This document shows positions 9,202 through 17,781 of a stretch of 64,000 nucleotides of DNA, in pieces (within the stretch, counting starts at the first letter, position 1; each line of letters opens with the position of its first letter). The stretch is from contig CAAEEO010000039.1 in the NCBI GenBank assembly GCA_900754965.1, positions 4,144 to 68,143 on the forward strand. Direction: 5' to 3'. Made by a program: the position numbers and the translations under genes. Below the pieces are notes generated by a model. That model saw only the letters and a program-made list of their open reading frames with translations, ran no database searches and was not told where the DNA came from. This DNA is from an uncultured Oscillospiraceae bacterium (lineage in GTDB: Bacteria; Bacillota; Clostridia; Oscillospirales; Oscillospiraceae).

Positions 9202-9495
9202 TGAGTGACCTCCCATGGTGGTTAGAAGTGAGGATGTTGGTGGGCGTACTATACAGAAAGAGAATAGAATATAGTTTTAGTAGCCGTAGTAGTAGAAGAA
9301 AAAAATGTGGAAAACTGCCGCAAAGCCTTGAAAACACTGGATTTTCCGTGTGGGAAATTTTGTGGGATGTTTCGACCGTTTTCCACAGACCAGAAACGAC
9401 AGAAATCTTGCCGCCTTTTTTCCACATATTTCCCACAGCTTCCCCATGTTAAGTTAACAGGGACTTGTGGAAAATTGTCGAAGCGGAGAAGGGGC
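9202..9495. other. oriC part 1 (dnaA-dnaN intergenic): DnaA-box cluster and unwinding element
   Basis: This 294-bp gap has no gene. Exact matches to the box consensus TTWTNCACA (as TTTTCCACA or its complement) lie at 9306-9314, 9379-9387, 9418-9426 and 9466-9474. One-mismatch copies are at 9349-9357 and 9429-9437. The dnaN side (9241-9305) is AT-rich and carries the phased TAG tract annotated separately. Gene order, box density and AT content match the incD half of a Bacillus-type bipartite origin. This is a sequence-based inference without a skew calculation. Confidence 0.88.
9272..9314 (+). other. Candidate DnaA-trio element next to a DnaA box
   Basis: Six TAG trinucleotides in one 3-nt register (9272, 9278, 9281, 9287, 9290, 9293) are followed by AAG and A-rich triplets and then a consensus box TGTGGAAAA at 9306-9314. 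Read 3' to 5' away from the box this is a repeated GAT, the pattern described for DnaA-trios, where DnaA extends from double-stranded boxes onto single-stranded DNA. The orientation (boxes toward dnaA, trios toward dnaN) fits the Bacillus basal unwinding system. Confidence 0.7.
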
Positions 9496-10827
9496 TTAAA
9501 AATCGAATTGAACGGTGCCGTTTTTGGAGTTGATGTTGCTGGTGATGTCCCGAATGGTGTCCGCAGCCTGCTTGTCCGTCTCGATCAGATCTTGGATCTT
9601 GTTGACCGAGGCCATAACGGTGGCGTGGTTGCGGTTTTCATACTGGGTGCCGATGTCTTTGAAGGACATATTGGTCAGCTGGCGCATGAGGTACATGGAT
9701 ACCTGCCGGGCCAGAGCGGTGTTTTTGCTTCGGCGCTGTCCTTTCAGATCGTCGGGAGAGAGGTTGAAGTACCGTGCGGTCTCCTCGATGATCACATCGG
9801 GGGTGGGAATATAGACGCCTACCCGGACCACGTCTTTGATGGCCCGTTTTACATGTTCAATGGTGATCTCGTCGTGCATCACATTGCTGTATGCGGTCAG
9901 CCGCTTGACCACGCCTTCAATCTGACGGATGTTGGCCGTGAGATTTTCGGCGATGTAGTTGATGATATCGTCCGGCAGGATCATGCCCAGCAAGGCGGCC
10001 TTGTTCCGGGTGATGGCAATACGGGTTTCCAGATCCGGCGGCTGCACATCGGCGATCAGACCGCCTTCAAATCGGGTCCGCAGCCGGTCGTCCAGAGTGG
10101 TCATTTCCACAGGGGGACGGTCGGAGGTGATGACGATTTGATGGCCGGCCTCGTAAATATTATTGAAAGTATGGAAAAATTCCTCTTGGGTGGACTCTTT
10201 TCCGGCGATGAACTGAATATCGTCCACCAGGAACAGATCCACATTCCGGTACTTCTGCCGGAATTCTTCGGCTTTGCCGGACTGAATGGAGTTGACCATC
10301 TGGTTGGTGAACTCATCGCCCTTGATGTAAGCGATGCTGGCTTCGGGCTTGGACTCATTGATGTACTGACCAATGGCCAGCAGCAGATGGGTCTTGCCCA
10401 GACCGGAGTTGCCGTAGATCATCAGGGGGTTGTAGCTCTTTCCGGGATCTTTGGCCACGCTCAGGGCGGCGGCATGGGCAAAGCGGTTGGAATTGCCCAC
10501 GATGAAGTTGTCAAAGGTGTATCCGTCCATTTCCGGCATGGAAGAGTTGCTTTTCCGGGCAGTCTGATATTCTTCCAGTTCGTCCCCGACCAGGATTTCA
10601 AAATCGAAGTCGCAGGAGAACAGGTCCGACAGGGTCTCCCGGATCACATCGCCGAACCGGTTTTTCAAAATACTGCGTTTAAAATCTGTAGAGACCTTCA
10701 GCACCAGGCATTTATCGCTGATATCCACCGGCTCGCAGTCGGAAAACCAGGTGGTCACTGCGGTGGGGGTCAGCTTTTCGCGGAAGATGTCTACCACGCT
10801 GTCCCAGATCTCGTTGAGTGAATTCAT
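9496..10827 (-). CDS. dnaA: Chromosomal replication initiator DnaA
   Basis: DnaA is an AAA+ ATPase that binds DnaA boxes and opens oriC. Visible in order: N-terminal domain I (LNEIWDSVVDIFREKLTP), the core start YTFDNFIVGNSNRFAHAAA, Walker A YGNSGLGKTHLL near residue 138, Walker B LFLVDDIQF, and the C-terminal DNA-binding helix-turn-helix with ARQVSMYLMRQLT and the signature YENRNHATVMAS. The linker domain II is short, giving 443 residues. The ATG at 10827 has GGAAAGGA about 10 nt upstream; an in-frame TTG three codons earlier is less well placed. A promoter and DnaA boxes lie upstream, which suggests autoregulation. Confidence 0.98.
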   Translation of the reverse strand: MNSLNEIWDSVVDIFREKLTPTAVTTWFSDCEPVDISDKCLVLKVSTDFKRSILKNRFGDVIRETLSDLFSCDFDFEILVGDELEEYQTARKSNSSMPEMDGYTFDNFIVGNSNRFAHAAALSVAKDPGKSYNPLMIYGNSGLGKTHLLLAIGQYINESKPEASIAYIKGDEFTNQMVNSIQSGKAEEFRQKYRNVDLFLVDDIQFIAGKESTQEEFFHTFNNIYEAGHQIVITSDRPPVEMTTLDDRLRTRFEGGLIADVQPPDLETRIAITRNKAALLGMILPDDIINYIAENLTANIRQIEGVVKRLTAYSNVMHDEITIEHVKRAIKDVVRVGVYIPTPDVIIEETARYFNLSPDDLKGQRRSKNTALARQVSMYLMRQLTNMSFKDIGTQYENRNHATVMASVNKIQDLIETDKQAADTIRDITSNINSKNGTVQFDF

Positions 10828-11056
10828 CCGTCTCAATCCTTTCCCGTTATCCTCCCGGTAATGTTTCTAATAAGGGGATGATAACTATAAAATTATAACA
10901 AAATACCGTGTAAAACACAATAGAAAAAACAGATATTAAATTAAATATGTATGGGGCTTTGGCAGGGGGATTTTGTGCGGAATGTGGAAAACAATGTGGA
11001 AAAGTGCAAAAGTCTGTGGAGAACCGGGTCTGGGGAGGGGGTCCCCGCGGAAATCG
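10828..11056. other. oriC part 2 (upstream of dnaA): AT-rich tract and DnaA boxes
   Basis: There is no gene in this gap. A strongly AT-rich stretch (about 10867-10950) contains the dnaA promoter. Beyond it lie consensus boxes TGTGGAAAA at 10983-10991 and 10995-11003 and a one-mismatch copy at 11015-11023. This corresponds to the incC half of a bipartite origin and probably also serves in DnaA autoregulation. Confidence 0.8.
10892..10920 (-). promoter_or_regulatory. dnaA promoter
   Basis: On the minus strand a TTGTGT -35 (10915-10920) and a TATAAT -10 (10892-10897) are separated by 17 nt. The predicted leader to the dnaA ATG is about 60 nt. Confidence 0.65.
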
Positions 11057-11057
11057 A

Positions 11058-11087
11058 TTGCATTTTGCCGGGGATGCCATGTATAAT
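11058..11087 (+). promoter_or_regulatory. mfd promoter
   Basis: A TTGCAT -35 (11058-11063) and a perfect TATAAT -10 (11082-11087) have an 18-nt spacer. They lie about 50 nt before the mfd ATG and diverge from the dnaA promoter. Confidence 0.7.
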
Positions 11088-11138
11088 AAAGGGTCAGGAG
11101 ACAAACCCTTTCAACCTTAAAGGACGATTGGAGCAAAG

Positions 11139-14100
11139 ATGTACGGATTTATACAGCAAAAATCGAAGATATTTGAAAAAAACGGGGTCTGCTTATCCCA
11201 GCTCATAGATTCCGGCGGTCTGCCGGCGCTCTTTTCCGGCCTGTCAGATGTCCATCGGGCTCATCTGACGGCCTGCCTGATGGCGCAGACGGATCTTCCG
11301 GTGTTCGCCCTGTGTCCGGATGAAACGGCGGCGGAGCATTTTGCCCGGGATTTGGGGGCGCTGTTGGGAGAACCGGTGCCGGTGCTCACCGCCCGGGAGT
11401 TCACCTTCACCGCAGTGGACGCCGTGTCCCGGCAGGAGGAACAGAAACGATTGGGACTGCTCTATTCCTTGCTGTCAGATTCCCCGCCCCGGGCGGTGGC
11501 CTGTACGGTTTCCGGTCTGCTGCAGCGGTGCATCCCGCCGGAGCAGCTGCGGGGAGCGGCCTTTCGTCTGGCCGTAGGGGAGGAATCCTCTTTGGAAGAG
11601 GCGGAGCGCCGGCTGCTGCTGTGCGGCTTTCAGCGCACGGAGCAGGTGGAAGGCCCGGGCCAGTTTTCCCGCAGGGGCGGTATTTTGGACTTTTTCACCC
11701 CCGGCTACGCCCAGCCAATCCGCTGTGAATTCTGGGGCGATGAGATAGACTCCATGGGTCTGTTCGACACGGACAGTCAGCGGCGTACGGAATCCCTGGA
11801 ACAGTGCATCATCCTGCCGGCGGCGGAGACCCTCCCTTCCCTGTTTCCGGGCGGCGGCCCGGCTCTGGGAGAAACACTGGAGCAGCTGGCCCATCGGCAG
11901 CGGCAGAAAAAATCCTCGGACAGCGCCCAGGCATTGGCCCAGACTTTGACGGAGGACGGTGAAAAACTCCGGGAGGGAGTACTGATCCGGGACGCCGACC
12001 GGTATATGGGACTGATCACCCACCGCTTCGCCACGGTGCTGGACTACCTCCCACCGGAGACCATGGTGCTGATGAATCAGCCGGGAAAACTCACCGAACG
12101 GGCGAAATACTATCACAAACAGCTGGGTGATGAAGTGAAACTTCAGGTACGCAGCGGAAAAATGGCGGCAGCCGTGTCGGAGTTTGCCCTGCCCTGGGAA
12201 GGTGCCGTTGGAAAGCTGCGGGAGTATCCCGTGGTCATGGCTGACGCCTTCACCGTCGGACGCTATCCCATGGAACCGAAGACCCTGGTGGGAATCACGG
12301 CCAAGCAGCTGCCCTCTTATGGCGGCAGTTCTCAAACGGCGCTGGAGGATGCAAAACGGTATCTGGAACGGGGTTATGCCATTTCCATGCTGGCCACCGA
12401 TGAGCGCCGGGCGCTGATTTTGACGGAGTATCTCCAGCGCAGCGGCCTGTCTGCGTCCTATGACAGCGCCCCCGGCGCCGTCCACGGTCCGGGTACCTGT
12501 ACGGTTTCCCCCGGCGGCCTGTCCTCGGGCATGGAATACCCGGAGGAAAAGTTTGCCGTCATGACCGATACCCAGCTGCTGCGCACGGGAAAACGGCGCA
12601 CAGGCCGGAAAAAGGCCCATCAGGCCAACTCTCTGGCCATCGGCTCCTGCGCCGACCTGCAGGTGGGGGATCTGGTGGTCCATGAGCACCACGGCATCGG
12701 CCGATTCGCCGGCGTGGTGAATATGCAGGTGGACGGTGTGGAAAAAGACTATATCAAGATCTGCTATGCCGGCACGGATGTGCTGTATGTCCCTGCCACT
12801 CAGTTGGATTTGGTGAGCAAATATGTGGGCGGCGGCCGGGAAGAGGACGGACGGCCCATGAAACTGACCAAAATGGGCGGCACGGACTGGTCTCGCACCA
12901 AGACCCGGACCAAGGCGGCGGTAAAAAATATCGCCAAGGAGCTGACTGCCCTCTATGCCGCCCGGCAGCAGGCCAAAGGCTTTGCCTTTTCCCCGGACAG
13001 CGATTGGCAGACGGAGTTTGAAGAGCGGTTCGAGTATCCGGAAACGGACGACCAGCTGCGCTGCATCGCCGAGATCAAGGGAGATATGGAGCGGGACACG
13101 CCCATGGACCGCCTGCTGTGCGGAGATGTGGGATTCGGAAAAACGGAAGTTGCCATGCGCGCCATTATGAAATGCGTCCTGGACGGCAAACAGGCGGCCA
13201 TGCTGGCACCCACCACCGTGCTGACGCAGCAGCATTATCAGACAGCGCTGCGCCGGTTTTTCGGCTATCCCATCAATATCCAGATTCTGAACCGCTACCG
13301 CACCCCTGCCCAGGTGCGTCAGACCCTCCAGGATTTGAGCACCGGCACCTGCGACATTGTCATCGGCACCCATCGGCTGCTGCAAAAGGATGTGAAATTC
13401 CGGGATCTGGGCCTTCTGGTGGTGGATGAAGAACAGCGGTTCGGCGTGACCCATAAAGAGCATATCAAGGAAATGAGCAAAGATGTGGATGTGCTGACCC
13501 TCAGCGCAACGCCCATTCCCCGGACGCTGAACATGGCGCTGAGCGGCATCCGGGATATGTCCGTTCTGGAAGAACCGCCTCAGGACCGTCTGCCGGTGCA
13601 GACATTCGTGATGGAGCATCAGTGGGGTGTGCTGTGCGATGCCATGGAGCGGGAACTGCAGCGGGGCGGCCAGGTCTATTACCTGCATAACCGGGTCTCC
13701 ACCATTGAGCGCACCGCCGCCCGAATCATGGAAAAACTGCCGGACGCCACGGTGGCCGTGGCCCACGGGCAGATGAGCGAAGAGGAACTGAGCCGCACCA
13801 TGGAATCCATGGCCAACGGGGATATTCAGATTCTGGTGTGTACCACCATCATCGAGACCGGCGTGGACATTCCCAATGTGAATACCATCATCATCGAAGA
13901 TGCCGACCGTCTGGGACTGGCGCAGCTGCACCAGATTCGGGGCCGGGTGGGCCGTTCTTCCCGGCGGGCCAGCGCCTATCTGACTTACAAGCGGGACAAG
14001 GTGCTGACGGAAGATGCGGAAAAGCGGCTGAACGCCATCCGGGAATTTGCGGAATTCAACTCCGGTATGCGCATTGCCATGCGGGATCTGGAAATTCGGG

Positions 14101-14684
14101 GCGCAGGCAACCTGTTGGGCGCGGAGCAGTCGGGCCACATGATCGATGTGGGTTACGATATGTACCTGCGCCTGTTGGAAGAGGCAGTGAAAGAGGAACG
14201 GGGCGAGCCGGTGGAAATCCGGGCAGAGTGCTCGGCAGATCTGGCAGTTTCCGCCAATATTCCGGAGAGCTATGTGCCTTCGGCGGCGCAGCGGATGGAT
14301 TTGTACCGCCGCATTGCCCTGATCCGCACCGAGGAAGACGCAGACGACATCGTGGACGAACTGATCGACCGATTCGGCGATCCCCCTGCCTGCGTCAACG
14401 CGCTGGTATCCGTGGCCCTGCTGCGCAGCAATGCGGGCAAGAGCGGCATCACGGACATCAGTCAGAAATCCGGCCGGCTCCATTTCCAGATGCAGACCTT
14501 CGACATGGAGAAAGTCACGGTGCTCAATGCCCGTCCCGATTATCGGGGCCGTTTGCAGGTGGTGCCGGGGAAGGTGCCCTGCGTCAGCCTGCGGCTGGAC
14601 CCCAAACGCAAGGTACTGGATCAGGCAGGCAGATTTGTCCAGGATTGGGACGATTGCCTGAAAAACCGTGGTCAACAGTCCTGA
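11139..14684 (+). CDS. mfd: Transcription-repair coupling factor Mfd
   Basis: Mfd removes RNA polymerase stalled at DNA lesions and recruits UvrA for nucleotide-excision repair. At 1181 residues it is full length. The N-terminal UvrB-homology region contains FSRRGGILDFFTPG. A CarD-like polymerase-interaction domain begins near residue 507 (VGDLVVHEHHGIGRF). The RecG-like translocase has Walker A CGDVGFGKTEVA near residue 661, VVDEEQRFGV, and the LHQIRGRVGRS motif. The TRCF C-terminal domain follows. It starts at an ATG with GGAG about 6 nt upstream. Its placement directly across oriC from dnaA is unusual, since rpmH-rnpA-yidC often occupies this side. Confidence 0.97.
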   Translation: MYGFIQQKSKIFEKNGVCLSQLIDSGGLPALFSGLSDVHRAHLTACLMAQTDLPVFALCPDETAAEHFARDLGALLGEPVPVLTAREFTFTAVDAVSRQEEQKRLGLLYSLLSDSPPRAVACTVSGLLQRCIPPEQLRGAAFRLAVGEESSLEEAERRLLLCGFQRTEQVEGPGQFSRRGGILDFFTPGYAQPIRCEFWGDEIDSMGLFDTDSQRRTESLEQCIILPAAETLPSLFPGGGPALGETLEQLAHRQRQKKSSDSAQALAQTLTEDGEKLREGVLIRDADRYMGLITHRFATVLDYLPPETMVLMNQPGKLTERAKYYHKQLGDEVKLQVRSGKMAAAVSEFALPWEGAVGKLREYPVVMADAFTVGRYPMEPKTLVGITAKQLPSYGGSSQTALEDAKRYLERGYAISMLATDERRALILTEYLQRSGLSASYDSAPGAVHGPGTCTVSPGGLSSGMEYPEEKFAVMTDTQLLRTGKRRTGRKKAHQANSLAIGSCADLQVGDLVVHEHHGIGRFAGVVNMQVDGVEKDYIKICYAGTDVLYVPATQLDLVSKYVGGGREEDGRPMKLTKMGGTDWSRTKTRTKAAVKNIAKELTALYAARQQAKGFAFSPDSDWQTEFEERFEYPETDDQLRCIAEIKGDMERDTPMDRLLCGDVGFGKTEVAMRAIMKCVLDGKQAAMLAPTTVLTQQHYQTALRRFFGYPINIQILNRYRTPAQVRQTLQDLSTGTCDIVIGTHRLLQKDVKFRDLGLLVVDEEQRFGVTHKEHIKEMSKDVDVLTLSATPIPRTLNMALSGIRDMSVLEEPPQDRLPVQTFVMEHQWGVLCDAMERELQRGGQVYYLHNRVSTIERTAARIMEKLPDATVAVAHGQMSEEELSRTMESMANGDIQILVCTTIIETGVDIPNVNTIIIEDADRLGLAQLHQIRGRVGRSSRRASAYLTYKRDKVLTEDAEKRLNAIREFAEFNSGMRIAMRDLEIRGAGNLLGAEQSGHMIDVGYDMYLRLLEEAVKEERGEPVEIRAECSADLAVSANIPESYVPSAAQRMDLYRRIALIRTEEDADDIVDELIDRFGDPPACVNALVSVALLRSNAGKSGITDISQKSGRLHFQMQTFDMEKVTVLNARPDYRGRLQVVPGKVPCVSLRLDPKRKVLDQAGRFVQDWDDCLKNRGQQS

Positions 14685-14763
14685 AGTGTGTTATACTGGC
14701 TCCGCCCTGTCCTTTTTGGGTGGGGCGAAGAGAAAACTTTTGAATCGTATGAGGAGAGAATCA

Positions 14764-15873
14764 ATGAAACAGAAACTGACTGCCCTGGCATTGTCCACGA
14801 CGCTGTGCCTGGGCCTGTTTACCGGCTGCCAGAGCGGCCCTGCGGAAGTGGACCCGGACAAGGCCTATGCCGGCCATCAGCCCACGGATGTGGTGATGAC
14901 GGTCAACGGCTCGGAGGTCACCTGGTCGGAATTTTTCAACCGCCTGTACAATGTGGTCTATCAGATTCAGTATTACAGTGAAGACGGCAAAGTGGATTGG
15001 GATGCCCCCTGCACAGCCGATGAGACCCTGACCAACGGAGAATTTGCCTGGCAGACCGCGGTGGATACCTGCCTGCAGTACCATGTGCTGTCCACCCACG
15101 CTGAAGATCTGGAAATTCAGCTGAACGAAGAGGATGAGGCCGCCATGGCCGCCCAGCTGGCAGTGGATATGCAGAATCTGGCGGGCGAAGGGGCCACGGA
15201 GGAGCAGTTCAACACGGCCCTGTCCCAGGTCTATCTGACAAGAGAGGTCTACGATTTCAGCAACCGGGTGGTCCGGCTGTACGATCGGGCGTTTGAAACG
15301 GTCTGCGGCCTCCGGGGAGAAAAGCTGAGCCAGGAGGACATCGACGCCTGCATTGCAGACAATCAGTACATCACCGCCAAGCACATCCTCATCTCCACCC
15401 AGGACTACGATGGCAGCCAGGTGGAAGGACAGGCGCTGGCGGAAAAGACCGCCCTGGCCACCCTGCTGCACAGTCAGCTGCAGGAAGTCCAGGGAGATCG
15501 GGAAAAACTGGAGACCAAGTTCGACGAGATGATGGCCCAGTATTCCGATGACACCGGTCTCCCCTATTACCCCAACGGCTATACCTTCAAACCCGGGGAA
15601 ATGGTGGAAGAATTTGATACTGCCGCCCGGGCATTGGGCGAGTATGAGCTGAGCGAGGTAATCAGCACGGACTACGGCTATCACATCATTCTCCGTCTGC
15701 CAACCACCGCCCAGAGTGAAGTGACTTATGTAGACGAGACCCTCAGCTATACCATCGGCGATTTTGCCGCAGCCAGCACCTTTGAGCGTCTGCTGTCCGC
15801 CTGGATTGACGAGGCAGAAGTGGTCTGGTCGGCAGACTTTGAAAAGCTGACGGCGGAGAAAGTCTTCAAATGA
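14764..15873 (+). CDS. Lipoprotein peptidyl-prolyl isomerase (parvulin/PrsA-like foldase)
   Basis: The protein starts with a lipoprotein signal (MKQKLTALALSTTLCLGLF, then lipobox FTGC), so it should be anchored on the outer face of the membrane. The middle is SurA-N-like helical sequence. The C-terminal third carries a parvulin-type PpiC domain (TAKHILIST, and DYGYHIILRL near the end). Such proteins assist folding of secreted proteins. The ATG at 14764 is preceded by GGAGAGAA; the frame is open for 32 more codons upstream, but no ribosome-binding site fits. Its last codons overlap the shikimate-kinase-like gene by 4 nt (ATGA). The 369-residue length suits a PrsA-like foldase, but the exact subfamily is uncertain. 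Confidence 0.85.
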   Translation: MKQKLTALALSTTLCLGLFTGCQSGPAEVDPDKAYAGHQPTDVVMTVNGSEVTWSEFFNRLYNVVYQIQYYSEDGKVDWDAPCTADETLTNGEFAWQTAVDTCLQYHVLSTHAEDLEIQLNEEDEAAMAAQLAVDMQNLAGEGATEEQFNTALSQVYLTREVYDFSNRVVRLYDRAFETVCGLRGEKLSQEDIDACIADNQYITAKHILISTQDYDGSQVEGQALAEKTALATLLHSQLQEVQGDREKLETKFDEMMAQYSDDTGLPYYPNGYTFKPGEMVEEFDTAARALGEYELSEVISTDYGYHIILRLPTTAQSEVTYVDETLSYTIGDFAAASTFERLLSAWIDEAEVVWSADFEKLTAEKVFK

Positions 15874-16367
15874 ACAATATCGTACTGATTGGAATGCCCG
15901 GTGCGGGCAAAAGCACCGTGGGCGTGGTACTGGCGAAGATGGCGGGAATGCGGTTTCTGGACACGGACCTGTCCATTCAGGAGTATATGGGAGAGCGCCT
16001 GCAGGACACCATTGACCGGGAGGGCAAGCAGGCCTTCCTGCGGATTGAAAACATTGTGGTCAGCGGCGTGCGGGCGGAAAACACGGTGATTGCCACCGGC
16101 GGCAGCGTGGTCTATGGACAGAGCGCCGTGGAGACCCTCCGGGAAAACGGGGTTCTGGTATATCTCCGGTACGGACTGGACACCATTGCCTCCCGTCTGA
16201 CCGATCTGGATACCCGCGGGGTGGCCATGGCTCCGGGAGAGACCATTCAGGATCTCTACGAGGAGCGGACGCCCCGGTACGAGGCGGCTGCAGATGTGAC
16301 GGTGGACTGCGAGGGAAAATCCATCGAGCAGATCGTGGTGGAAATCCTCTCGGCAGTGAACAGATAA
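15870..16367 (+). CDS. Shikimate kinase-like P-loop kinase
   Basis: A 165-residue P-loop kinase with Walker A GMPGAGKSTVG, the DTD pair after the second strand, and a C-terminal half with the L-Y-E-E-R-T-P-R-Y-E-A-A-D pattern seen in AroK proteins. Classical shikimate kinases phosphorylate shikimate in chorismate synthesis. Two usual substrate features differ here: the GGG motif reads TGGS, and the lid RPLL is replaced by a TRGVAMAPGET segment. It may be a divergent but genuine AroK subfamily or a kinase for another small molecule. No other aromatic-pathway gene is nearby. It overlaps the preceding foldase by 4 nt and is followed by a strong terminator. Confidence 0.7.
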   Translation: MNNIVLIGMPGAGKSTVGVVLAKMAGMRFLDTDLSIQEYMGERLQDTIDREGKQAFLRIENIVVSGVRAENTVIATGGSVVYGQSAVETLRENGVLVYLRYGLDTIASRLTDLDTRGVAMAPGETIQDLYEERTPRYEAAADVTVDCEGKSIEQIVVEILSAVNR

Positions 16368-16372
16368 TAGAA

Positions 16373-16408
16373 CCCCCGGCAGGAACCCATTCCTGCCGGG
16401 GGATTTTT
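16373..16408 (+). terminator. Terminator after the shikimate-kinase-like gene
   Basis: A 13-bp GC-rich stem (16373-16385 with 16391-16403) is followed by a T tract. It ends the mfd-foldase-kinase unit. Confidence 0.9.
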
Positions 16409-16467
16409 CTGCAAAGGGACGGAAAATGTGGAAAAAAGTTCTCCATCCTCCCGGGTGAATTTGATGT

Positions 16468-16504
16468 TCATGGTAGATAAGCGTGGAAAACTGTGCTACC
16501 ATGA
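16468..16504. promoter_or_regulatory. Inverted repeat upstream of the MFS gene, possible operator
   Basis: Perfect 9-bp arms TCATGGTAG (16468-16476) and CTACCATGA (16496-16504) are separated by 19 nt, 33 nt before the MFS start codon. This could be a regulator site. No regulator gene is adjacent and no good -35/-10 pair was found. Confidence 0.35.
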
Positions 16505-16537
16505 GGCGAATCATAATGGACAATGGGAGAGCAAACC

Positions 16538-17725
16538 ATGGAAAACGAGGAACAACAGAAAAAACAGAATTTTCGGAACATCGTTCTGCTGGGTCTGGTC
16601 AGCTGCTTTGCGGACATTTCCAGTGAGATGGTCTATCCCCTCATTCCCCTGTACCTGACGGCCGTGTTGGGAGCCACTCCGGCCCTGGTGGGGGTAATCG
16701 AGGGCATCGCCGAGAGCGTGGCCAGTCTGCTGAAAGTGTTCAGCGGCTATATCAGCGACCGGTTCCAGAAGAAAAAAGCCCTGGCATTCACCGGCTATGC
16801 CACGGGCCTTGTCTATAAACTGGCTTTGGCCTTTGCCGGGTCCTGGATGGGAATTTTGATTGCCCGGGTCATTGACCGTTTCGGAAAGGGCATCCGCACC
16901 GCCCCCCGGGACGCCATGGTGGCGGAAAGTGCGGACAAATCCAACATGGGCAAATCCTTCGGCATCCATAAAATGCTGGATATGGCGGGCTCCGCCGTGG
17001 GGATTCTTTTGGCGTGGGTGCTGCTGACCACCATGGGGCAGGACAGCTACCGCACCATTTTCCTGCTGTCCATGATTCCCATTCTGATTGCCCTGGGCCT
17101 GTTCGGATTCATTCGGGAGAAAAAAGGCCCCCGGGTGCAGACGGAACGGGAACCTTTCTGGAAAAATTTCAAAGCCCTGGATGGGCGGCTGAAACTGTAT
17201 CTGCTGGTGACATTCCTGTTCACCCTGGGCAACTCCTCCAACAGTTTTCTGCTGCTGCGGGCCTATGATTTGGGATTTTCCAGCAGCAATGCCATCCTGC
17301 TCTATTTCGTATACAATCTGACGGCCTCCCTGTTGGCGGTGCCCTGTGGAAAACTTTCGGACCGGGTGGGCCGGAAGAAACTGTTGGTGAGCGGCTACCT
17401 GCTGTTCTCCCTGGTGTATTTCGGGTTTGCGTTCTGCACCAGACAGTGGCTGCTGGTGCTGATTTTCGTGGTCTATGGAGTATTCACCGCCATGACGGCG
17501 GGGGTGGAGCGGGCCTTCATTGCAGAGATCGCTCCGGAGCACCTGAAAGGCACCATGCTGGGCCTTCATGCCACCCTGGCAGGCATTGCCCTGCTGCCGG
17601 CCAGTGTAATCGCCGGCGTGCTGTGGGACGGTGTGGGCGCTGCCGCACCCTTTGTATACGGCGGCGTGATGTCCCTGCTGGCAGCTGTGATCTTGTGGAA
17701 AGGTCTGAAGACCGCCGAGGCTTAA
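16538..17725 (+). CDS. MFS transporter
   Basis: A 395-residue membrane protein with about 11-12 hydrophobic segments. It has the major-facilitator loop between helices 2 and 3 (SGYISDRFQKKKAL) and its repeat in the second half (CGKLSDRVGRKKLL). The N-terminal FADISSEMVYPLIPLYL and the RFGKGIRTAPRDAM segment are typical of an MFS subgroup often annotated as drug or sugar-phosphate-type exporters. The substrate cannot be told from sequence. The ATG at 16538 is chosen because GGGAGA lies 7 nt upstream. It is a single-gene unit ended by a bidirectional terminator against lrgB. Confidence 0.85.
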   Translation: MENEEQQKKQNFRNIVLLGLVSCFADISSEMVYPLIPLYLTAVLGATPALVGVIEGIAESVASLLKVFSGYISDRFQKKKALAFTGYATGLVYKLALAFAGSWMGILIARVIDRFGKGIRTAPRDAMVAESADKSNMGKSFGIHKMLDMAGSAVGILLAWVLLTTMGQDSYRTIFLLSMIPILIALGLFGFIREKKGPRVQTEREPFWKNFKALDGRLKLYLLVTFLFTLGNSSNSFLLLRAYDLGFSSSNAILLYFVYNLTASLLAVPCGKLSDRVGRKKLLVSGYLLFSLVYFGFAFCTRQWLLVLIFVVYGVFTAMTAGVERAFIAEIAPEHLKGTMLGLHATLAGIALLPASVIAGVLWDGVGAAAPFVYGGVMSLLAAVILWKGLKTAEA

Positions 17726-17732
17726 AAAATGC

Positions 17733-17766
17733 AAAACAGCCGTGCAATCTGCACGGCTGTTTTTTG
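17733..17766. terminator. Bidirectional terminator between the MFS gene and lrgB
   Basis: A 14-bp stem with arms AACAGCCGTGCA and TGCACGGCTGTT has an ATC loop, flanking A residues on the left and T residues on the right. Confidence 0.9.
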
Positions 17767-17781
17767 TACTGTGGAAAACTT

